In this document: positions 7,955 to 15,736 of the stretch, piece after piece
Layout of the letters: every line of letters begins with the position of its first letter
How positions within the stretch are numbered: position 1 is the first letter of the stretch
IMG/VR virus record: IMGVR_UViG_3300030333_003410
Location: 1-20,686 of that record
Direction: 5' to 3' (one strand)
Length of the DNA stretch: 20,686 nt
Source of the DNA: a virus
Position numbers and translations under genes: made by a program
Notes under the pieces: generated by a model
Seen by the model: the letters and a program-made list of their open reading frames with translations, nothing else
Databases searched by the model: none
Told to the model about the DNA's origin: nothing

Positions 7955-9314
7955 AGCATACACCCGAAAGGTTGTGCCATTTATCAAGGAAGAATACTTT
8001 CACGACAGATTAGAGAAGATGGTTTTCACATCTATCTTTGAGTTCGTTGCAAAGTATAATTCACTTCCTCCCCTCGATGCGTTGAGCATCACACTTTCAA
8101 ATGCGTCAATTAGTAGTGACGAGTTTGAGGGTGCGTCTAAACTATTGGAAGAAATTGACAGCGAAGCAGATACCAACGAAGATTGGTTGATTGAACAAAC
8201 TGAAAAGTTCTGTAAAGACAAGGCGGTGTACAATGCGATTATGGAGTCAATCCACATTATCGATGGCAAGTCAACGAGCGTCAAGACGGAGAACGCAATT
8301 CCAGAAATCCTCTCCGAAGCCTTATCAGTCTCCTTCGACACAAGTGTCGGACACGACTACATCGAAGACGCAGAAGACCGATACAAATTCTACCACAAAG
8401 TAGAAGAGAAGGTTCCGTTTGATATTAGTTTGTTGAACACCATCACGAATGGTGGGACACCGACTAAGACATTGAACATTGTGATGGCGGGAACTGGTGT
8501 GGGCAAGTCACTCTTTATGTGTCACCACGCCGCTTCCTGCCTAGCACAAGGACTGAATGTTCTCTATATTACTTGTGAGATGGCAGAAGAAAGAATCGCA
8601 GAACGTATCGATGCAAATCTTATGGACATCACAATGGACGAACTCAAAGAACTTCCAGAGATGTCCTACGCAAAGAAGATTGGCAAGATTCAGAAAAACA
8701 ACTGCGGGAAACTCATTGTCAAAGAATACCCCACAGCAACAGCAAGCACAAACCACTTCCGCCATCTTCTCGATGAACTTGGTATGAAGAAGAAGTTCAA
8801 ACCTGATATTATCTTTGTTGACTATCTAAACATCTGTGCGTCTTCTCGTATGAAGATGTCTGGTAGCGTCAACTCTTACACATATATCAAAGCAATCGCA
8901 GAAGAACTTCGAGGACTTGCAGTTGAGAGAAACGTGCCAGTTTGGTCAGCCACTCAGGTGAACAGAACTGGTTACACCTCAAGCGATTTTGGACTGGAGG
9001 ACACATCAGAATCATTCGGTCTACCAGCAACGGCTGACTTTATGATTGCGTTGATTGGTACAGAGGAACTTGACCAGTTGGGTCAGATTCTTCTAAAGCA
9101 ACTAAAGAATAGATACAACGATTCAATTACAAATCGGAAATTTGTAATTGGTATCAATCGTGCCAAAATGAAACTTTTTGACTTGGAAGAAACTGCACAA
9201 GTTGGACTAGTTGACACTGGACAAAAAGATAGTTTTGGTGTAGGATTTGATGGTAATAATTTTGACACAAAGTTTACAAAGAAAGCCAGTGAATTCACTG
9301 ACTGGAAAATTTAG
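7905..9314 (+). CDS. 41: Replicative DNA helicase (T4 gp41 / DnaB type)
   Basis: A 469-aa hexameric 5'-3' helicase. The N-terminal part (about 1-150) is the helical DnaB-type domain. The RecA-like core has Walker A AGTGVGKS at 195-202, Walker B DIIFVDYLNI at 301-310 and an SATQVNRTG sensor block near 345-353, all intact. It unwinds DNA ahead of the polymerase and pairs with the primase at 9453. Start 7905 is chosen because GGAGGAG lies about 10-17 bases upstream, although it overlaps the previous gene by 50 bases; no later ATG keeps the full N-terminal domain. No loader (gp59-like) gene is seen in the window. Confidence 0.95.
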   Translation: MNQTIEKTILKNLLKNEAYTRKVVPFIKEEYFHDRLEKMVFTSIFEFVAKYNSLPPLDALSITLSNASISSDEFEGASKLLEEIDSEADTNEDWLIEQTEKFCKDKAVYNAIMESIHIIDGKSTSVKTENAIPEILSEALSVSFDTSVGHDYIEDAEDRYKFYHKVEEKVPFDISLLNTITNGGTPTKTLNIVMAGTGVGKSLFMCHHAASCLAQGLNVLYITCEMAEERIAERIDANLMDITMDELKELPEMSYAKKIGKIQKNNCGKLIVKEYPTATASTNHFRHLLDELGMKKKFKPDIIFVDYLNICASSRMKMSGSVNSYTYIKAIAEELRGLAVERNVPVWSATQVNRTGYTSSDFGLEDTSESFGLPATADFMIALIGTEELDQLGQILLKQLKNRYNDSITNRKFVIGINRAKMKLFDLEETAQVGLVDTGQKDSFGVGFDGNNFDTKFTKKASEFTDWKI

Positions 9315-9324
9315 GAGTTCAGCA

Positions 9325-9456
9325 ATGAAGCCTGACAAGAAGAACGAGAATAATTACAGCGAACAGGAACTGAAGGAATGGGAGCAGTGGGCAGAGGAGT
9401 GGGTCGAAGACCTCAAGGAACAAGATAAGAAAAGAGCAGAAGCAGATAGCGAATGA
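9325..9456 (+). CDS. Small acidic Trp-rich helical protein (43 aa), unknown
   Basis: ATG 9325 has TAGGAG about 8 bases upstream and the frame ends in an ATGA overlap with the primase start (9453). A longer version from 9247 would sit inside the helicase gene and is rejected. The protein is nearly all charged (Lys/Glu/Asp) with three Trp residues spaced along one helix (KEWEQWAEEWVEDL, 18-30), which would make an amphipathic or coiled-coil helix. Its place between helicase and primase hints at a primosome accessory role, but nothing identifies it. Confidence 0.65.
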   Translation: MKPDKKNENNYSEQELKEWEQWAEEWVEDLKEQDKKRAEADSE

Positions 9457-10508
9457 CCACCTACATCGACAAAAAGTTTATCAACAGAGTTTCCCCGACA
9501 CTACGAAACTTCAAGTGGAAAAAGGAAACTCTGGCGAATTGTTCTTGTCCGATATGTGGAGATTCACAGAAGAACCAAAGAAAAGCAAGAGGGTTCTTCT
9601 ATCAAAAAGGTAATGATTTCTTCTACAAATGTCACAATTGTGGAGCAGGTCATAACCTATATAATTTTTTAAATCAAGTAGCACCATCGTTGTGTAAGGA
9701 ATACTCATTGGAGAGATTCCGCGGCGGTGAAACTGGTAAATCAAATTATAAGAAGCCGAAGGAAGAAGAGTTGTTCAGATTTAAAGATTCCAAACCAAAA
9801 TTCAAAAAGAAAGACAGGATTCTAGAACAACTTCAGTGTCTCGCTGATTTGCCAAAGAATCATCCCGCAGTTGAATTTGCGGATATGCGACAGATTCCAA
9901 GACAACACTTTCCTCTTCTGTATTTCACAGACGACTTTGGAAAGTTTGTTCGTAGTTCCCTCGACTCAACCGTATTCATTGGCAGAGAGAATCGGATTGT
10001 AATTCCTTTCTTCAATAGTCACGGTAATGTTGTTGCCGCTCAGGGGAGAGCAATCAACTTCAAGGACGAAGAGAACGCAAGACAGACTGCAAAGTATATC
10101 ACAATCAAAGCAGACAAAAGCATTGATAGACTTTGGTATGGTCTTTGGAGAGTGAATCCAGAGAAGAGGGTTTATGTCGTTGAAGGCCCAATCGATTCGT
10201 TGTTCCTACAGAACGCAGTCGCAATGGTTGGTGCAGGTGCATTGAAAGAAATCCCTGATAGGTTTGCTAACACAAAATTAACATATATTCTTGATAACGA
10301 ACCTCGCAATCGACAGATTTGTGCGTACAATGAAAAACTAATCGAGATGGGGAAAGAAGTCTGCATCTGGCCTAGTAGTATCCAAGAGAAAGATATTAAC
10401 GATATGGCATACAGACTCTCCACTCGAAAGATTCAAAAAATCATTGACGAAAACACATATAGTGGATTGCAAGCCACTCTGAAATTCAACGAGTGGAGAA
10501 AGGTATAG
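9453..10508 (+). CDS. 61: DNA primase (T4 gp61-like, zinc finger plus TOPRIM)
   Basis: A 351-aa DNA-dependent RNA primase. The zinc-binding domain shows C32-x2-C35 and C60-x2-C63, preceded by the basic stretch expected for template contact. The TOPRIM domain shows the metal-binding motif EGPIDS at 244-249, then VGAGALK and the second acidic motif ILDNEPRN at 279-286. It makes RNA primers for lagging-strand synthesis with the helicase encoded just upstream. Start 9453 shares ATGA with the preceding stop, and the phosphate permease follows three bases after the stop. The order gp41 then gp61 is reminiscent of T4-like phages. Confidence 0.92.
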   Translation: MTTYIDKKFINRVSPTLRNFKWKKETLANCSCPICGDSQKNQRKARGFFYQKGNDFFYKCHNCGAGHNLYNFLNQVAPSLCKEYSLERFRGGETGKSNYKKPKEEELFRFKDSKPKFKKKDRILEQLQCLADLPKNHPAVEFADMRQIPRQHFPLLYFTDDFGKFVRSSLDSTVFIGRENRIVIPFFNSHGNVVAAQGRAINFKDEENARQTAKYITIKADKSIDRLWYGLWRVNPEKRVYVVEGPIDSLFLQNAVAMVGAGALKEIPDRFANTKLTYILDNEPRNRQICAYNEKLIEMGKEVCIWPSSIQEKDINDMAYRLSTRKIQKIIDENTYSGLQATLKFNEWRKV

Positions 10509-10511
10509 TAA

Positions 10512-11456
10512 ATGTCAGATATTTCGTTATGGATGTGGGTGGGGTTCCTCCTCGCCGCATATAGTGTTATTGCAAACGATTCAATTCAAACTCTTGGAAC
10601 TTGGATTGCAAGCAACAAAAAAGTAAACTGGAAGATTATGTGGGGCTTTGCGGGTTCCGTTCTTCTCTTCGCAATCTGGTATGGTTGGTATGCATATGAT
10701 GGTAGTATTTCGTATGGAAGACTAAACAAAATTCCATTTGAAGGTGTGGAGTGGTATCAAGCACTTGCACCTGCTGTTCTTTTGTTACTTACTAGATTCG
10801 GTATTCCTGTTTCGACTTCGTTCTTGGTTCTTTCTGCATTTGCATCTACAGTGGTGCTAGAGAAAGTTCTAATGAAGTCTATGATGGGTTACTGTGTTGC
10901 AGGTGTTGCCGCTTATGTAATCTGGATTGTACTCACTCGCCTCCTTGACGAAGGCAAAGAAATCAAGGAAAAAAACAAAATCAAATGGAGAGTTGCACAG
11001 TGGGTGACAACTGCATTCCTTTGGTGGACTTGGTTGTCTCACGATATGGCAAACATCGCAGTGTTCCTGCCTCGACAACTTTCTGTGGATGTGATGATTA
11101 TCATCTCCGTTGTGTTTGTAGCAGGACTCGGGTGGATGCTCCAACACCGTGGTGGTAAGATTCAAGAGATTGTTCTTGAAAAGAAAAATACGAAATATGT
11201 TCGTTCTGCAACCTTGATTGATTTGTTCTACTTTATTATACTTTATATCTTCAAGGAAATGAATGACATTCCGATGTCCACCACTTGGGTGTTCGTTGGA
11301 CTCCTCACTGGACGAGAACTTGCAATTGCATCTTTCCGACACAAGGATAGTGTCAAGAAGGTGTTCCCAATGGTAAGCAAAGACTTCCTGAAGTTGATGG
11401 TTGGACTTGCCGCTTCACTACTAATCGTACTCATTGTTCAATATGCGAAAGGTTAA
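10512..11456 (+). CDS. PiT-family inorganic phosphate permease
   Basis: A 314-aa integral membrane protein with about nine or ten hydrophobic segments. The duplicated PiT (PHO4) signature is visible: a GANDxAN-like VIANDSIQT at 19-27 and its repeat SHDMANIAVFLPRQ at 176-189, with PVST at 99-102 and PMSTTWVFVGLLTGRE at 254-269. PiT carriers bring phosphate (as a metal or ion co-substrate) across the inner membrane. It is shorter than E. coli PitA (about 500 aa), near the size of compact members. It sits in the replication operon, three bases after primase, with AAAGG upstream of ATG 10512. Phosphate as substrate is a family inference; arsenate or sulfate cannot be excluded. Confidence 0.88.
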   Translation: MSDISLWMWVGFLLAAYSVIANDSIQTLGTWIASNKKVNWKIMWGFAGSVLLFAIWYGWYAYDGSISYGRLNKIPFEGVEWYQALAPAVLLLLTRFGIPVSTSFLVLSAFASTVVLEKVLMKSMMGYCVAGVAAYVIWIVLTRLLDEGKEIKEKNKIKWRVAQWVTTAFLWWTWLSHDMANIAVFLPRQLSVDVMIIISVVFVAGLGWMLQHRGGKIQEIVLEKKNTKYVRSATLIDLFYFIILYIFKEMNDIPMSTTWVFVGLLTGRELAIASFRHKDSVKKVFPMVSKDFLKLMVGLAASLLIVLIVQYAKG

Positions 11457-11459
11457 TTG

Positions 11460-12224
11460 ATGAGTATTAAAGAAACTGTACTAGATAATGGACACGTTCA
11501 TCTTGTAGATAAGATGGGAAGTGACCTAACCGTGTGTAATGCCGCTCGCGTTTCATTCAACAATGAAAGTGAATGGTCGGTTGATGAAGAAGTAGAAAAA
11601 AGACTAAAGAAGTCTAACTCATCCTTCCGTGCGGAAGATGTCAGGAAACTTGCAGAGCGTGATGTGAAACTCATTCGCTATCTCGCAAAGCACAACCACT
11701 GGACACCTTTCGCTCATCCGCAGATTACTCTGCGAATCAAAGCACCTATCTCTATTCGGACACAATTTTTCAAACATAAACAGGGGTTCGTTGAAAATGA
11801 AATTAGTCGTCGTTACGTTGATGAAGTACCTGAGTTCTATTTTCCAAAGTTTCGACATCGACCGACAGGAAATGCCAAACAAGGAAGTGACGGTTGGTTG
11901 GAATGCAGAGACGGCGGTGGTGAGACATCTGGGGGATTTGCTACCCACCCTCTGTATAAAGGATACGAAAGCACCATCAAAAGTGCGTTGCGTACATACG
12001 AAGATTTAATCGCCGCTAATGTAGCACCAGAACAAGCACGGTTTGTACTCCCACAGGGAATGTATACAGAATGGTATTGGACTGGTTCACTCGCCGCGTA
12101 TGCAAGATTCTACAAGCAACGAATTGATGAACATGCACAGTGGGAAATACAACAATATGCAGAAGCAGTTGGAAAAATTATTCAACCCGCATTCCCGGTT
12201 TCGTGGAAAGAACTAACAAAGTAA
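11460..12224 (+). CDS. thyX: Flavin-dependent thymidylate synthase ThyX
   Basis: A 254-aa FAD- and NADPH-dependent enzyme that methylates dUMP to dTMP using methylene-tetrahydrofolate. The core motif at 105-119, KHKQGFVENEISRRY, matches the ThyX signature RHRxxSxNExSxRY in variant form: both Arg of RHR are Lys and one residue is inserted. Upstream are NHWTPFAHPQITLRIKAP and downstream QARFVLPQGMYTEWYWTGSL, both typical. ATG 11460 is preferred over TTG 11457 because AAAGG lies at proper spacing. There is no ThyA-type gene in the window. With dUTPase and the reductase it forms a dTTP supply set. Confidence 0.93.
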   Translation: MSIKETVLDNGHVHLVDKMGSDLTVCNAARVSFNNESEWSVDEEVEKRLKKSNSSFRAEDVRKLAERDVKLIRYLAKHNHWTPFAHPQITLRIKAPISIRTQFFKHKQGFVENEISRRYVDEVPEFYFPKFRHRPTGNAKQGSDGWLECRDGGGETSGGFATHPLYKGYESTIKSALRTYEDLIAANVAPEQARFVLPQGMYTEWYWTGSLAAYARFYKQRIDEHAQWEIQQYAEAVGKIIQPAFPVSWKELTK

Positions 12225-12257
12225 CATAGATAAGTAATCACAACAAAGGAATATACA

Positions 12258-14207
12258 ATGGCACTACCTTCACTCTATCAAGATTTTATACACCTATCCC
12301 GCTATGCGAGATGGATAGAGGATACTGGCAAAAGAGAAACTTGGGAAGAAACTGTTTCACGTTATTTTGATTTTTTCCAAGAACACTTAGAAGAAAACAA
12401 CAACTACAAAGTTTCCAAAAAGGAAAGAGAAGAACTTGAGCAAGCAGTTCTAAATCTTGAAATCATGCCTTCAATGCGAGCATTGATGACCGCAGGAGAG
12501 GCACTCAAGAGAGATAATGTTGCGGGATACAATTGTTCTTTTGCGAGTGCGGGTCGAGTTCGTTCCTTTGATGAAATCCTTTATACTCTTATGTGTGGTA
12601 CTGGTGTTGGTTTTAGTGTCGAAAGAGATTTTCTAGATAAACTCGCTACGATATCAGAGGAGTTCGAAGAAAGTGATACGACCATTGTTGTCCAAGATAG
12701 TAAAATGGGTTGGGCAAAAGCGTACAAGGAACTCACATCCCTTCTTATTGGAGGTCAAATTCCAAAATGGGACTTGTCGAAAATTCGTCCGGCGGGAGCA
12801 AGACTTAAAACTTTTGGTGGTCGTGCTTCAGGACCGGCACCACTGGATGATTTATTTAAATTCACAGTGGAAACCTATAAGAAGGCTTCTGGAAGAAAAC
12901 TCACTTCCATCGAATGTCACGATATCATCTGTAAGGTTGCTGAAGTTGTCGTGGTGGGGGGAGTACGAAGAAGTGCCCTTATCTCACTCTCATCACTTAC
13001 CGACGAGCGGATGCGTGATGCGAAGCACGGACAGTGGTGGGTATCTGACCCACAAAGGGCGCTGTCGAACAACTCGGTTGCATACAAAGAAAAACCAGAG
13101 GTAGGAACATTCATGGAAGAATGGCTTTCTCTCTACAAGAGCAAGTCTGGTGAGCGTGGTATCTTCAATAGAGATGCCGCTATAAAACAAATCGAAAGAG
13201 CAAACGAGTTTCGAGAAACTCTTGGAGATTATCGTCTAAGAGAAACCAATCACGACTTCGGCACAAACCCGTGTTCGGAAATTATTCTTCGTGACCGGGA
13301 GTTTTGTAATCTGACTGAAATTGTGGTCAAGGGAGATGATACTATCGAAAGCCTTGAACGAAAGGTTAGACTCGCAACTATTCTTGGAACTTGGCAGTCC
13401 ACCCTCACCAACTTTAAATATCTGTCTAGTGAGTGGTCAAAGAATTGTGAGGACGAAAGACTTCTCGGTGTTTCCATGACTGGAATCATGGATAATTCTT
13501 TGACTAATGGAAAGAGCAAAGGTCTTGAGGAAAGATTAACTCAACTAAAGTCCATTGCAATTAAAACAAATAAAACACTTGCCGATAAGATTGGAATTAA
13601 TTCTTCAGTTGCTATTACTTGTGTTAAGCCATCGGGAACTGTTAGTCAATTGGTAGATGCCGCTTCTGGTATTCACGCACGACACAATCCCTATTATATT
13701 CGTACTGTTCGTGCAGATAATAAAGACCCGCTGTGTCAATTCATGAAGGATATTGGATTTCCAAATGAACCAGATGTCATGAAACCCGATGCAGTTACCG
13801 TATTTTCATTCCCACAGAAATCACCAAAAAATGCTGTCTGTAGACAGGATATGTCTGCAATCGAGCAACTTGAATTGTGGTTAATTTATCAAAAATTTTG
13901 GTGTGAACATAAACCATCCATTACAGTGACCGTAAAGGAGGATGAATGGATGAGTGTAGGTTCGTGGGTTTATACATATTTTAACGACGTATGTGGAGTA
14001 TCGTTTCTCCCCTACTCAGACCATTCATATCGGCAAGCGCCGTATCAAGATTGTACAGAAGAGGAATACAAAAAACTTCTGAAGGAAATGCCAAAAGAAG
14101 TGGATTGGAAACTACTTACAGATTATGAAAAAGAAGACAAGACAGCCGGTTCGCAAACATTCGCTTGTAGCGGAAACTCATGCGAAATAGTTGACCTTAC
14201 TTCTTGA
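12258..14207 (+). CDS. nrdJ: Adenosylcobalamin-dependent ribonucleotide reductase, monomeric class II
   Basis: A 649-aa class II reductase of the single-chain RTPR type, making dNTPs from ribonucleotides with a B12 radical. Cys93 (YNCSF) and Cys350 fit the active-site disulfide pair; Cys339 in NPCSE (339-341 are C-S-E) fits the thiyl-radical residue and E341 the general base. The C-terminal ACSGNSC supplies the shuttle pair C637/C642 (C-x4-C). It is shorter than the 739-aa Lactobacillus enzyme. AAAGGA precedes ATG 12258. No intein, frameshift or missing catalytic residue is seen. It needs host adenosylcobalamin, and no B12 riboswitch is apparent upstream. The stop overlaps a strong promoter for the next unit. 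Confidence 0.93.
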   Translation: MALPSLYQDFIHLSRYARWIEDTGKRETWEETVSRYFDFFQEHLEENNNYKVSKKEREELEQAVLNLEIMPSMRALMTAGEALKRDNVAGYNCSFASAGRVRSFDEILYTLMCGTGVGFSVERDFLDKLATISEEFEESDTTIVVQDSKMGWAKAYKELTSLLIGGQIPKWDLSKIRPAGARLKTFGGRASGPAPLDDLFKFTVETYKKASGRKLTSIECHDIICKVAEVVVVGGVRRSALISLSSLTDERMRDAKHGQWWVSDPQRALSNNSVAYKEKPEVGTFMEEWLSLYKSKSGERGIFNRDAAIKQIERANEFRETLGDYRLRETNHDFGTNPCSEIILRDREFCNLTEIVVKGDDTIESLERKVRLATILGTWQSTLTNFKYLSSEWSKNCEDERLLGVSMTGIMDNSLTNGKSKGLEERLTQLKSIAIKTNKTLADKIGINSSVAITCVKPSGTVSQLVDAASGIHARHNPYYIRTVRADNKDPLCQFMKDIGFPNEPDVMKPDAVTVFSFPQKSPKNAVCRQDMSAIEQLELWLIYQKFWCEHKPSITVTVKEDEWMSVGSWVYTYFNDVCGVSFLPYSDHSYRQAPYQDCTEEEYKKLLKEMPKEVDWKLLTDYEKEDKTAGSQTFACSGNSCEIVDLTS

Positions 14208-14231
14208 CAAAACATAACTACAAACTATAAT
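14204..14231 (+). promoter_or_regulatory. Perfect-consensus sigma70 promoter for the porin cassette
   Basis: TTGACA (14204-14209) and TATAAT (14226-14231) match the bacterial consensus exactly, with a 16-base spacer, and no other site in the window does. The predicted start near 14238 gives an 80-base leader before ATG 14318. This site overlaps the reductase stop codon and should be read by the unmodified host polymerase. Confidence 0.8.
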
Positions 14232-14265
14232 ACTATTTTACTTTCTACTATAACTGTAGATATAC

Positions 14266-14297
14266 CCCTCTAGGTTGAGGGATGAAATTATTGTCCC
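14266..14297 (+). other. Possible alternative hairpins in the porin-cassette leader
   Basis: CCCTC (14266-14270) can pair with GAGGG (14277-14281), leaving a 6-base loop. The last bases of that second arm, GGGA (14279-14282), can pair instead with TCCC (14294-14297). The two pairings exclude each other and lie 6 bases before the AAGGAG ribosome binding site (14303-14308). The stems are short, so this is tentative. Confidence 0.2.
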
Positions 14298-14317
14298 AAC
14301 ATAAGGAGAAAATCAAA

Positions 14318-14509
14318 ATGGCAGGACAAACCAAAGAATGCCCAATGGCATGTGGAACTGACCCGATTGCTCGGTGTCTTTGTAAGGTCGGCGTAACTCG
14401 CTCGACTCTCATTACTCTCGCACTTCTTCCCTTCGCGTGGAATGGTGTACTCTGGGTAGCAGAGGCTGTTACCTCACTATGGAACGCCGCGACCTCTGCG
14501 GTCAACTGA
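14318..14509 (+). CDS. Small Cys-rich single-span membrane protein (63 aa), unknown
   Basis: The start at 14318 is chosen over 14282 because AAGGAG stands 9 bases before it. The first 23 residues hold four Cys (8, 12, 20, 22) as C-x3-C and C-x-C, possibly a metal or Fe-S site or disulfides. Residues about 27-50 (TRSTLITLALLPFAW onward) form one membrane helix, and the end is Trp/Ala rich. It is the first gene after the consensus promoter and is 29 bases ahead of the porin gene, so the two are probably co-transcribed. I do not recognise the family. It could act in porin assembly, in inner-membrane modulation or in exclusion of other phages; none is shown by the sequence. Confidence 0.7.
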   Translation: MAGQTKECPMACGTDPIARCLCKVGVTRSTLITLALLPFAWNGVLWVAEAVTSLWNAATSAVN

Positions 14510-14538
14510 AATACCACAAACTCTAAGGAGATTCTATT

Positions 14539-15663
14539 ATGAATATTTCAAAGAAGAAGTGGTCTATTTACGGTGCGATTGCAGCCGCTATTATTGTAGC
14601 ATCTTTCGCAACACCCGCAATCGCGGATGACGGTCAAAAGACCCCTGCACAACTCCGTGCAGAAGCAGACCGTATTGAACTGGCAGAACAACGAGCAAAG
14701 TACACAAAGAGACTTGTTCGTGAAGTTCTCGCTGATGCAGATTCCCGTACAATGCTACAGGGTAACGGAAGTCCCGTAACTGTAAATGTTCATGGATTTG
14801 CACAAACTCGCTATTCTTATAGCGGTGGTGGTGGACTCGAAGCCGAACATGGTTTCAATGTTCCCCGTGCAAGACTTATTGTTTCCGGTGATGTATTCGA
14901 CTGGGAGTATAAGGTAAGCGGTCAATGGAGTGACAGCACAAACACTTTCGACCTCAAGGATGCATATGCTCAGGGCGGTCTACTCGGCGGAACTTTCCGC
15001 GTTGGACAGTTTAAGGCTCCGTTTATGCGTGAGGTTCTTGTTGCACAGCAGGATACACTTATGACTGACCGTTCCATCGTTTCCAACCAGTTTGGACAGG
15101 GACGCTCACAGGGTATCCAGTGGAGTCGTGATTTTGGTATGCTCGACTTTGCAGGTGCATACACTGACGGATTCAACACTGCAAACGGTGCAGGTGTCCA
15201 GAATGGACAAGCATTCACCGCTCGCTTTGGTGTTGATGTTGCAGATTGGTGGAACATCGGTGCAGCCATCTCATACAATGATTTGGTTGATACTGACTAC
15301 ACCACTTACACCGTTGATACCAAACTCGCATTTAGCGGTCTTGACTTGACTGCGGCTTATGTTGCAACTAGCGGTGACGCTGGTGACAACTGGGGTGCAA
15401 CCGTTCAAGCAGGATACATGTGCATGGAAAACTTCCAAGGTTTCGTTGCATATGAGTACGGTGAACTTGAAGGTGTTACTGAAAATCTAAGCACATTCAC
15501 AGTTGGTGCCAACTATTGGTTCAACGATAATGTCAAGTGGACAACCGATGTTGGTTATGCACTTAATGGCATTAATAGTGCTTGGGATTTAGGTGAGACT
15601 GGATGGCGAGCAGGCGACTCTGGTGAGTACGTTGTTCGAACTCAGATTCAGGTATCATTCTGA
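14539..15663 (+). CDS. Outer-membrane porin, OprO/OprP-like, with planctomycete-like features
   Basis: A 374-aa secreted beta-barrel protein. Residues 1-29 are a signal peptide with cut after TPAIA; 36-66 form a charged coiled coil (QLRAEADRIELAEQRAKYTKR); 80-374 alternate short beta-strands and turns and end in Phe, the C-terminal barrel-assembly signal. The segments VLADADSRTML (63-73), GQFKAPFMRE (156-165) and GRSQGIQWSRDFG (188-200) resemble phosphate-selective porins O/P, and the ADADSRT block recalls planctomycete porins (from memory, not searched). The gene is visibly richer in G+C than the reductase gene. CTAAGGAGATTC gives a strong ribosome binding site. Barrel porins are rare in phages; likely roles are phosphate entry or altered receptors. 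Confidence 0.82.
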   Translation: MNISKKKWSIYGAIAAAIIVASFATPAIADDGQKTPAQLRAEADRIELAEQRAKYTKRLVREVLADADSRTMLQGNGSPVTVNVHGFAQTRYSYSGGGGLEAEHGFNVPRARLIVSGDVFDWEYKVSGQWSDSTNTFDLKDAYAQGGLLGGTFRVGQFKAPFMREVLVAQQDTLMTDRSIVSNQFGQGRSQGIQWSRDFGMLDFAGAYTDGFNTANGAGVQNGQAFTARFGVDVADWWNIGAAISYNDLVDTDYTTYTVDTKLAFSGLDLTAAYVATSGDAGDNWGATVQAGYMCMENFQGFVAYEYGELEGVTENLSTFTVGANYWFNDNVKWTTDVGYALNGINSAWDLGETGWRAGDSGEYVVRTQIQVSF

Positions 15664-15700
15664 TAAGTTAAATAACAAAAAAGGCTAGGGAAGTCTTTTT

Positions 15701-15736
15701 AGCAGTCTCATTTATTGAGGCTGTTTTTTTGTTTTT
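15701..15736 (+). terminator. Rho-independent terminator after the porin gene
   Basis: CAGTCTCA (15703-15710) pairs with TGAGGCTG (15716-15723), including one G-T pair, around a TTTAT loop, and is followed by seven T and a further T run. It lies 38 bases after the porin stop and closes the cassette. Confidence 0.85.

Noticed and set aside
10869-11342. 157-codon minus-strand frame opposite the phosphate permease
   Set aside because: His/Cys/Asn-rich reading of the antisense of membrane-segment codons; no start signal.
12225-12257. Searched for a cobalamin riboswitch before the reductase
   Set aside because: The gap is only 33 bases and holds just a ribosome binding site; a B12 riboswitch would not fit.
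12673-13104. 143-codon plus-strand frame inside the ribonucleotide reductase gene
   Set aside because: It is an out-of-frame shadow of a gene with all catalytic residues intact, with no ribosome binding site.
14282-14317. Upstream start for the 63-aa membrane protein
   Set aside because: The AAGGAG ribosome binding site would fall inside this extension, so ATG 14318 is the better start.
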